64,000 nt of DNA from Actinophytocola sp035995025 (lineage in GTDB: Bacteria > Actinomycetota > Actinomycetes > Mycobacteriales > Pseudonocardiaceae). Location: NCBI GenBank assembly GCA_035995025.1, contig DASYKY010000043.1, forward strand, positions 26,386-90,385, in the 5' to 3' direction. The notes below the pieces were generated by a model. It searched no databases. It was not told where the DNA came from and worked only from the letters and a program-made list of their open reading frames with translations. The number at the start of each line of letters is the position of its first letter. Position 1 is the stretch's first letter. Shown piece by piece: positions 58,004 through 64,000 of the stretch. Both the position numbers and the translations under genes were made by a program.

Positions 58004-58768
58004 ATGGAAAGTGTTCCAGCTCACAGCGATCTCGCGGGTCGCATCGCCATGGTCACCGGTGGTGGCAGCGGTATCGGACGGGCCTGCGCGCAGGCGCTCG
58101 CGGAGGCGGGCGCGAAGGTGCACGTGGTCGACCGGGACGCCCAGTCGGCCGAGCAGGTGGCCGGCGAGGTCGGCGGGTGGGCGCATGTGGTCGACCTGGC
58201 GGACGCGGACGCGATCGCGTCGCTGCCGAGCGAGGTCGACGTCCTGGTGAACAACGCGGGCCTGCAGCACGTCGCGCCGCTGCACGAGTTCCCGCCGGAG
58301 ATGTTCACGCTGATCCAGCAGGTGATGGTGACCGCGCCGTTCCTGCTGATCCGCCGGTGCGTGCCGCACATGTACACGCGCGGGTGGGGCCGCATCGTGA
58401 ACGTCTCGAGTGTCCACGGCCTGCGGGCGAGCGCGTACAAGGTCGCGTACGTCACCGCCAAGCACGGTCTCGAGGGGCTGTCCAAGGTCGCCGCGATCGA
58501 GGGCGCCCCGCACGGCGTGACCAGCAACTGCGTCAACCCAGGGTACGTGCGGACCCCGCTGGTGGAGAACCAGATCGAGGCGCAGGCGCAGGCACACGAC
58601 CTGCCGGCCACCGAGGTGGTCGAGAAGGTCCTGCTCGACCGCACGCCGGTCAAGCGGCTGATCGAACCGGCCGAGGTCGCCGCGCTCGTGCGGTGGCTGG
58701 CGAGCGAGCCGGGCGGCTCGCTCACCGGCGCCTCGGTGCCGATCGACGGCGCCTGGACCGCGAACTGA
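58004..58768 (+). CDS. 3-hydroxybutyrate dehydrogenase-like SDR
   Basis: 254 residues. IAMVTGGGSGIGRACAQALA, VLVNNAGLQHVAPLHEFPPE (the 3HB dehydrogenase N-A-G-x-Q-H-V pattern), Ser and YXXXK in VNVSSVHGLRASAYKVAYVT then AKHG, and NPGYVRTPLVENQIEAQA. It oxidises D-3-hydroxybutyrate to acetoacetate with NAD. It leads an operon with an organic-acid transporter and a PucR-type regulator. A good ribosome site is not obvious. Confidence 0.9.
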   Translation: MESVPAHSDLAGRIAMVTGGGSGIGRACAQALAEAGAKVHVVDRDAQSAEQVAGEVGGWAHVVDLADADAIASLPSEVDVLVNNAGLQHVAPLHEFPPEMFTLIQQVMVTAPFLLIRRCVPHMYTRGWGRIVNVSSVHGLRASAYKVAYVTAKHGLEGLSKVAAIEGAPHGVTSNCVNPGYVRTPLVENQIEAQAQAHDLPATEVVEKVLLDRTPVKRLIEPAEVAALVRWLASEPGGSLTGASVPIDGAWTAN

Positions 58769-58814
58769 CACCCATCCCCAACTCCCCGTCCCCCCAACGA
58801 AGTGCGGTGATCTC

Positions 58815-60191
58815 GTGAGTTCCCTGCCCTCCACCGAGGCCGGCCTCGGCACCCGCCGGTCGCTGGCCCGGATCGTCTCCGCGAGCCTCGTCGGCACCAC
58901 CATCGAGTGGTACGACTTCTTCCTCTACGCCTCGGCCTCGGCCCTGGTGTTCAACACGTTGTTCTTCCCCGGGGCTGACCCGCTCACCGGCACCCTGCTG
59001 GCGTTCACCACCTACGCGCTCGGGTTCCTCGCGCGGCCGATCGGCGGGCTGGTCTTCGGCCACTACGGCGACAAGATCGGCCGCAAGAAGCTGCTCGTGG
59101 TGAGCCTGCTGATGATGGGTGTCGCCACGTTCGCGATCGGCCTGCTGCCGACGTACGGCTCGATCGGCGCCGCGGCGCCGATCCTGCTCACGCTGCTGCG
59201 GCTGGTCCAGGGCTTCGCGCTCGGCGGCGAGTGGGGCGGCGCGGTGCTGATCGTGTCCGAGCACGGCGGCGCGAAACGGCGCGGCTTCTGGGCGTCGTGG
59301 CCGCAGTGCGGTGCGCCCGGCGGCAACCTGCTGGCGACCGCGGTGCTCGCGATCCTCGCGGCGGTGCAGTCCGAGGACGCGTTCAACGCCTGGGGCTGGC
59401 GGATCCCGTTCCTGCTGTCCGCGGTCCTGGTGGTCATCGGCCTGTGGGTCCGGCTCTCGGTGTCCGAGTCGCCGGTCTTCCTGGCCGCGCGGCGCAAGGC
59501 CGAGGAGACGGGCGCCGCCGAGAAGGCGCCGGTCGTGCAGGTGTTCAAGCGCAGCTGGCGCGAGGTGCTGATCGCGATCGGCGCGCGCATCGCGGAGAAC
59601 GTCTCCTACTACATCCTCACCGCGTTCATCCTCGTCTACGTCGTCCAGTCGCTGGATCTGAGCAAGTCGACCGGGCTCAACGCCGTGCTGATCGCCTCGG
59701 CCGTGCACTTCGTGACCATCCCGCTGTGGGGTGCGCTATCGGACAAGGTCGGCCGGCGGCCGGTGTACCTGTTCGGCGCGATCGGCATGGCCGTCTGGGG
59801 TTTCGTGTTCTTCGCCATGCTGGACACGAAGTCGTTCCCGGTCATGGTGATCGCGACGACCATCGGCCTGGTGCTGCACGGCGCCATGTACGGCCCGCAG
59901 GCGGCGTTCATCTCGGAGCTGTTCCCCACCCGGGTGCGCTACACCGGCGCCTCGATCAGCTCCCAGCTCTCCTCGATCGGGGCGGGCGCGGTCGCCCCGC
60001 TGATCGCGGTCGCGCTGCTCGCCGCGTGGGGCTCCACGGTCGCCGTGTCGCTGTACCTGCTGGCCATGTGCGTGATCACGACGGTCGCCCTGCTGCTGTC
60101 CCGGGAGACGAAGGGCACCTCCCTGGAGGACGAGCCGGAGCCCGCGGCCTCCGCCGAGGTACCGGCCGCGGAGACCTCAGTGACAACGTGA
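58815..60191 (+). CDS. MFS transporter of the MHS (metabolite/H+ symport) family
   Basis: 458 residues with 12 predicted helices. The family starts with IVSASLVGTTIEWYDFFLYA and carries GHYGDKIGRKKLLVVSLLMM, LVQGFALGGEWGGAVLIVSE, and SDKVGRRPVYLFGAIGMAV. MHS members take up shikimate, alpha-ketoglutarate, proline or betaine by proton symport. In this operon 3-hydroxybutyrate or acetoacetate is a reasonable substrate. The gap to the dehydrogenase is 46 bases, and to the regulator nine. Confidence 0.92.
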   Translation: MSSLPSTEAGLGTRRSLARIVSASLVGTTIEWYDFFLYASASALVFNTLFFPGADPLTGTLLAFTTYALGFLARPIGGLVFGHYGDKIGRKKLLVVSLLMMGVATFAIGLLPTYGSIGAAAPILLTLLRLVQGFALGGEWGGAVLIVSEHGGAKRRGFWASWPQCGAPGGNLLATAVLAILAAVQSEDAFNAWGWRIPFLLSAVLVVIGLWVRLSVSESPVFLAARRKAEETGAAEKAPVVQVFKRSWREVLIAIGARIAENVSYYILTAFILVYVVQSLDLSKSTGLNAVLIASAVHFVTIPLWGALSDKVGRRPVYLFGAIGMAVWGFVFFAMLDTKSFPVMVIATTIGLVLHGAMYGPQAAFISELFPTRVRYTGASISSQLSSIGAGAVAPLIAVALLAAWGSTVAVSLYLLAMCVITTVALLLSRETKGTSLEDEPEPAASAEVPAAETSVTT

Positions 60192-60200
60192 AGTGACAAC

Positions 60201-62054
60201 ATGACCCGTGTGGGCTTCGGTCCGGACGACGTGGACGCCGGGGTGCGCCGGCTGCTCGACCTGCTCGCGGACGACGCGAGCGGCGAGCAGCTGGCGCACG
60301 TCGCCGTCGAGGCCCGGGCCCACCTCGACGGGGACGCGCTGGCCCGGCTGGAGCAGGCCGTCCAGCTGGCGTTGCGGATCCGGCACACGCTGAGCGAGCA
60401 CCGCCGCCGCGAGGACGAGCTGACCGCGCTGTTCGACACCGCACGCGATCTGTCCAAGCTGCGCGACCTCGACGAGGTGCTCCGCTCGATCGTGCGCCGG
60501 GCGCGGCAGCTGCTGCGGGTGGACCTGTCCTACCTGAGCCTGAACGACGAGGCCGCCGGCACCACGTACATGCGGGTGACCGACGGCTCGGTGTCCGACC
60601 AGCTGCCGGGGCTGCGCATCGGGCACGGCGAGGGACTCGGCGGGCTGGTCGCGCAGACCGCGCACCCGTACGCCAGCGCGGACTACCTCGCCGACCCGCG
60701 GTTCGCGCACACGCGGTCGATCGACGGCGCGGTGACCGCCGAGCACATGGTCGGCATCCTCGGCGTGCCGCTGTCGCTGGGCAGCAAGGTGATCGGCGTG
60801 CTGTTCGCCGCGGACCGGCAGCGCCGCGAGTTCACCGCCGAGGAGGTCGCGCTGCTCAGCTCGCTCGCCGACCACGCGGCGATCGCCATCGACAACGCGC
60901 AGCTGCTGGCGGAGACCAGGCGGGCGAACGAGACGATCAGCGACCACAACGCGCGGATGCGCCGCGGCGAGGACGCGCACGACCGGCTCATGGAGCTGGT
61001 GCTGCGCGGCGGCGACCTGGACGAGGCGGTCACCGAGGTGGCCGGCGTGCTCGGCGGCGGGCTCGTGCTGTTCGACGACGCCGGCACGGAGCTGGCCAGG
61101 GTGTCGGCCGAGCCGGTGGCGGTGAACGCGGCGGCGATCACCGCGTCGCGGTCCGCGGGCCGGGCGGTGAGCTCGGGCGGCCAGTGGGTGTACTCGGTGC
61201 TCGCCGGGCCCGAGCTGCTGGGCAGCCTGGTGCTGACCGGCCGCACGGAGCTCGACGACGCGGACCGGCGGCTGTTCGAGCGGGCCGGCCTGGTGGCGGC
61301 GCTGCTGTTGCTGCTGCGCCGGTCGGTGGCCAAGGCCGAGGACGAGGTGCGCGGCGAGCTGCTGACCGACCTGCTGACCGCGCCGTCGCGCAACCAGGCG
61401 GCGCTGCTGGCCCGCGGGCGGCGGCTGGGCATCGATCTGGCCGCCGCGCACACCGTGCTGATCGCGCACTGCGACGGCGTGTCCCGGCGGCGGCTCGCGA
61501 TGGCGTGCGGGCGGTACGCGACGCTCGTCGGGCTGCACGCGGAGCAGGTGGTGCTGCTGGTGTCCGGCGGCTCGCCGGCGCTCGCGCAGAAGCTCGCCGC
61601 CGAGCTGGGGTCCACTGTGGACGCCCAGGTGACGGTGGGCGCGTCCGGCCCGGCCCGTGGCCCGGTGCCGCTGGCGGCGGCCGCCGCGGAGGCGGCCCGG
61701 TGCCTGCGGACGCTGCTGGCGCTGGGGCGCGCCGGGGAGGGCGCGGCGCTGGCGGACCTGGGTTTCGTGGGCCAGCTGATCGGCGACAGCACCGACCTGG
61801 ACGGCTACGTGCACGCGACGCTGGGCCCGGTGCTGGACTACGACGCGCGGCGGGGCACCGACCTGGTGGGCACGCTCGAGGCGTACTTCGAGTGCGGCAC
61901 GAACCTCACGCGGGCCAAGGACCTGCTGCACGTGCACGTGAACACCGTGGTGCAGCGGCTGGACCGGATCGCCTCGCTGCTCGGCGAGGACTGGCAGCAG
62001 CCGGGCCGGGCGCTGGAGATCCAGATCGCGCTGCGGCTGCACCGGCTGCATTAG
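60201..62054 (+). CDS. GAF-domain PucR/CdaR-type transcriptional regulator
   Basis: 617 residues. A GAF domain (residues about 85-225: LDEVLRSIVRRARQLLRVDL, GVPLSLGSKVIGVLFAADRQ) and a C-terminal PucR HTH (GTLEAYFECGTNLTRAKDLL, HVHVNTVVQRLDRIASLLGE) frame a central region. It likely senses a small carboxylate and controls the two upstream genes; direct repeats at 57939-57968 may be its site. Its stop is followed at once by a family B element. ATG with no strong ribosome site nine bases after the transporter stop, so coupled. Confidence 0.9.
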   Translation: MTRVGFGPDDVDAGVRRLLDLLADDASGEQLAHVAVEARAHLDGDALARLEQAVQLALRIRHTLSEHRRREDELTALFDTARDLSKLRDLDEVLRSIVRRARQLLRVDLSYLSLNDEAAGTTYMRVTDGSVSDQLPGLRIGHGEGLGGLVAQTAHPYASADYLADPRFAHTRSIDGAVTAEHMVGILGVPLSLGSKVIGVLFAADRQRREFTAEEVALLSSLADHAAIAIDNAQLLAETRRANETISDHNARMRRGEDAHDRLMELVLRGGDLDEAVTEVAGVLGGGLVLFDDAGTELARVSAEPVAVNAAAITASRSAGRAVSSGGQWVYSVLAGPELLGSLVLTGRTELDDADRRLFERAGLVAALLLLLRRSVAKAEDEVRGELLTDLLTAPSRNQAALLARGRRLGIDLAAAHTVLIAHCDGVSRRRLAMACGRYATLVGLHAEQVVLLVSGGSPALAQKLAAELGSTVDAQVTVGASGPARGPVPLAAAAAEAARCLRTLLALGRAGEGAALADLGFVGQLIGDSTDLDGYVHATLGPVLDYDARRGTDLVGTLEAYFECGTNLTRAKDLLHVHVNTVVQRLDRIASLLGEDWQQPGRALEIQIALRLHRLH

Positions 62055-62055
62055 T

Positions 62056-62154
62056 CCGCCTCCCCGGAATTCATAGTGTTGGTTGCGTTCCAGCGACCTG
62101 TGCGGATCTGCGGTTTCTTGTGGCTGGGTGCCGTCACGGTCCCCTGAGGTTGCG
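62056..62154 (+). repeat. Family B element, copy B2
   Basis: 99 bases starting two bases after the PucR-type gene TAG. Conserved first block (CCGCCTCCCCGGAATTCA...) and last block (CTTGTGGCT...GTCACGGTCCCCTGAGG) against B1; the 22 bases between are different. One frame reads the last block as FLWLGAVTVP then stop, and in B1 as FLWLSAVTVP then stop, but the middle has an indel and no codon-position bias, so coding is not supported. Confidence 0.85.
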
Positions 62155-62202
62155 TTCGTCGGCGCCGGGCCTGGTGCTGCTATCGCCGGTACGCTCGGGA
62201 AC

Positions 62203-62415
62203 GTGCTGCCCTACGTCGTGTTCGCCGCCGGCCTGGCCGCGGTCATGTACGGCATGTGGGCGTTCGCCAGGTTCGCGAACCGCCGCGGCATCGGCGGCGG
62301 GCTGATGGGCATCGCCGACGACCTCTACCACCCCGCCGCGAAGGAGCAGCAGGAAGAGCACCGCGCCGCGGAGGAGCGGGTCGTCCCGCGCCCCGGCGCC
62401 GCCGACGACGAGTAG
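62203..62415 (+). CDS. Small single-pass membrane protein
   Basis: 70 residues: LPYVVFAAGLAAVMYGMWAF is one helix, followed by a polar part (GGGLMGIADDLYHPAAKEQQ) and an acidic tail. GTG 62203 with GGGA nearby is the best start; the frame is open further upstream into the family B element. Function unknown, but proteins of this layout are common in Pseudonocardiaceae. The stop lies three bases from the stop of the convergent monooxygenase gene. Confidence 0.7.
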   Translation: MLPYVVFAAGLAAVMYGMWAFARFANRRGIGGGLMGIADDLYHPAAKEQQEEHRAAEERVVPRPGAADDE

Positions 62416-62418
62416 CGC

Positions 62419-62724
62419 TCAGAGGTCGACGGCCACCTCGTGGTGGGTGACCTCCTCGTCCCAGCGGGACAGCACCCGCCGGGCCGCCTCCTCGACCACC
62501 GCCCGCTGCGGATGGTTCCCGGCGAAGCCGCGCACGGCCTGCATGCTGGTGAAAAACGTGATCGAGATGAACGCGACCTCGTCGCCCTCCACCCGGCGCA
62601 GCAGCCGCCCGCCGCGGAACCCGTGCACGCCGGTCAGGTGCACGGACACCTCGTCCTCGAAGTGCCGCTGGTACTCGTCGGCCTTGCCGGGCTCCGCCCA
62701 GCCGCGCCACAGTCGAGCGATCAT
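62419..62724 (-). CDS. Antibiotic biosynthesis monooxygenase-like (ABM) protein
   Basis: 101 residues, one dimeric ferredoxin-like ABM domain: ARLWRGWAEPGKADEYQRHF, FRGGRLLRRVEGDEVAFISI and FFTSMQAVRGFAGN. The name is historical; most such proteins have unknown function. ATG with GGGAG seven bases upstream. Divergent from the MFS gene, 40 bases between starts. Confidence 0.85.
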   Translation of the reverse strand: MIARLWRGWAEPGKADEYQRHFEDEVSVHLTGVHGFRGGRLLRRVEGDEVAFISITFFTSMQAVRGFAGNHPQRAVVEEAARRVLSRWDEEVTHHEVAVDL

Positions 62725-62764
62725 GTCCGCTCCCTTCGGCACACCAACAGTAACCTCGGGCGCG

Positions 62765-63904
62765 ATGTCGCGGATCTCCCTGCTGATCGCGCTCGGGGTG
62801 GACAACGCCGGTTCCGGTTTCTTCCTCCCGCTGACGCTGGTCTACGTCACCCGAGTCGTCGGCCTGCCGCTGGGCACGGCGGGCACCGTCGTCGCGCTCG
62901 GCACGCTCGCGGGGCTCCTCGTGCCGCCGCTCGCGGGCCCGCTCGTCGAACGGGCCGGGCCGAAGCCCGTGGTGATCGCGTCGCAGCTGATCCAGGCGGC
63001 CGGCGCTCTCGTTTTCCTTGCCGCGCACGGGGTCGGCACGGTCGCGGTGGCGACGGTGGCGCTCGCGGCGGGCCAGCAGCTGTTCTACAGCTCGCTGTTC
63101 GCGCTGATCTCCGACGTTGCGGGCGAGGGTCCGAAGGACCGGCCGTTCGCCGTCGTGGCGATGGTCCGCGCGGGCTGCTTCGGCCTGGGCGGGCTGGCCG
63201 CCGGCGTGCTGCTGACCACCGCGGGGAACGACGGCCTGCGCACGGCGGTGCTCGCGAACGCGGCCAGCTTCGCGGTGTGCGCGCTGGTGCTCGCGACGTT
63301 CACGCGCCCTGGCCACCACCCCGTACCGGACGGACGCCCGGCGCGGCTGCGTGCCGACCGGAGGTTCATGTCCCTCGTCGGGATCACCGGCCTCGTCGCG
63401 CTGTCGGTCGACTTCTACCTCGTCGGGCTGCCGGTGTTCGTGCTCGAGGTGCTGCACGGCCCGCCGTGGTTGCCGGGCGTGCTGCTCGCGGTGTCGACGA
63501 CCATGAACGCCACGTGCGCGACGCTCGCGCTGCGCGCCACCCGCGGCATCACCCGCATCGCCGCGATGACGGCCGGAGCGGTGGTGGCGGTCGCCTGGTG
63601 CGTCGTCTGCCTGGCCACACCGGCGGTGCCCGCCGGCTGGCTGCCGCCGGTGCTGCTCGCGGCGACGGTGGTCTTCGCGGCGAGCGGCCTGCTGTTCGGC
63701 ACCCGCGCCAACGCGCTCGCCGCCGACCTCGCGCCGTCAGCGGCGCGGGGGCGCTACCTCGCGATGTTCCAGTACGCGTTCACCGTGCCAGGCGTGCTGG
63801 CCCCCGCGGTGGCCGGGCTGTTCTCGGTCGCCGTGTGGCTGCCGTGGCTCGTGGTCGGCGGCTGCGCGGCGGCCGCGACCGCCGGCCTGCGCCGGTTCGC
63901 CTGA
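62765..63904 (+). CDS. MFS transporter
   Basis: 379 residues, 10-12 helices: SLLIALGVDNAGSGFFLPLT, GTVVALGTLAGLLVPPLAG, PLVERAGPKPVVIASQLIQ, then ISDVAGEGPKDRPFAVVAMV. Drug-efflux-like, substrate unknown. ATG 62765 is preceded by TAACCT at 62751-62756 and no ribosome site, so a leaderless mRNA is likely. Its TGA stop is followed at once by family A array A3. Confidence 0.88.
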   Translation: MSRISLLIALGVDNAGSGFFLPLTLVYVTRVVGLPLGTAGTVVALGTLAGLLVPPLAGPLVERAGPKPVVIASQLIQAAGALVFLAAHGVGTVAVATVALAAGQQLFYSSLFALISDVAGEGPKDRPFAVVAMVRAGCFGLGGLAAGVLLTTAGNDGLRTAVLANAASFAVCALVLATFTRPGHHPVPDGRPARLRADRRFMSLVGITGLVALSVDFYLVGLPVFVLEVLHGPPWLPGVLLAVSTTMNATCATLALRATRGITRIAAMTAGAVVAVAWCVVCLATPAVPAGWLPPVLLAATVVFAASGLLFGTRANALAADLAPSAARGRYLAMFQYAFTVPGVLAPAVAGLFSVAVWLPWLVVGGCAAAATAGLRRFA

Positions 63905-63905
63905 C

Positions 63906-64000
63906 CCCGCGAGTCCAACACTCCGCACGCGCGAGTCCAACATCGCGCCCCGGCGAGTCCAACGTCGCGAACGTTGGACTCGCCGGGGCTGAATGTTGGA
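63906..64000. repeat. Family A repeat array, locus A3, with a 19-bp perfect hairpin
   Basis: Three plus-oriented units (GAGTCCAAC starts at 63911, 63933 and 63955, a 22-bp period) are followed by two in the opposite direction (GTTGGA at 63973 and 63995). At the turn, GCCCCGGCGAGTCCAACGT (63947-63965) and its exact complement (63971-63989) leave a 5-base loop CGCGA. The array starts two or three bases after the MFS stop and runs off the window, so its full size is unknown. Confidence 0.9.

Overview
The window is strongly GC-rich, has G/C-ending codons, many GTG starts and 4-base stop/start overlaps, and carries mycothiol (mshA) and actinobacterial marker genes (bldN-type sigma factor, regX3/senX3, bS22, DUF397). 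This points to an actinomycete, most likely family Pseudonocardiaceae (Amycolatopsis-like; the genus is an inference). Gene order follows, in reverse, the Mycobacterium tuberculosis block from about Rv0474 to Rv0531, interrupted by lineage-specific genes.

Layout: (1) 0.2-17 kb, minus strand: an almost unbroken run from the redox repressor gene rex through hemA-hemC-hemD-hemB, four small membrane-protein genes, hemL, a histidine phosphatase, tlpA-ccdA-resB-ccsB (System II cytochrome c maturation) and a ParA/MinD-like ATPase. A Rex operator sits over the rex promoter, so heme supply and cytochrome c assembly may share redox control. (2) 17-27 kb: a membrane molybdopterin oxidoreductase, a glutaredoxin, an AMP-forming acyl ligase diverging from a BldN-like ECF sigma factor and its RsbN-like anti-sigma factor, an HAD phosphatase, a serine hydrolase, an acyltransferase, a GalE-like protein and the 33-residue ribosomal protein bS22. 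(3) 27-44 kb: proC, proline dehydrogenase, ppx/gppA, regX3-senX3, an aldo/keto reductase with a divergent regulator, a 159-bp MITE-like element, gpmA, a YbjN-domain gene, mshA, an alpha/beta hydrolase and an L,D-transpeptidase lipoprotein. (4) 44-54.4 kb: murB, then a more accessory region: XRE-DUF397 cassette, alkaline phosphatase, ADP-ribosylglycohydrolase, a TipA-like MerR regulator with a textbook MerR promoter, and a coupled mycothiol-dependent enzyme / purU / 2-oxoglutarate oxygenase operon. (5) 54.4-64 kb: YbaK, DUF2516, HbhA-like protein with its XRE gene, a P-loop kinase, 3-hydroxybutyrate dehydrogenase / MFS / PucR-type regulator, and small genes.

The most unusual content is non-coding. 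Three unrelated short repeat families occur, with most copies starting at or within a few bases of a stop codon: family A, 22-bp-period arrays at about 6.4, 55.4 and 63.9 kb that partly fold into long perfect hairpins; family B, about 98-bp elements with conserved ends and a variable centre at 28.8, 39.3 and 62.1 kb; and family C, a 30-bp tandem repeat between rex and hemA. Two CGTAAC-N16-CGTT promoters flank the sigma factor and define a small candidate BldN regulon. No rRNA, tRNA, CRISPR array or complete insertion sequence was seen.
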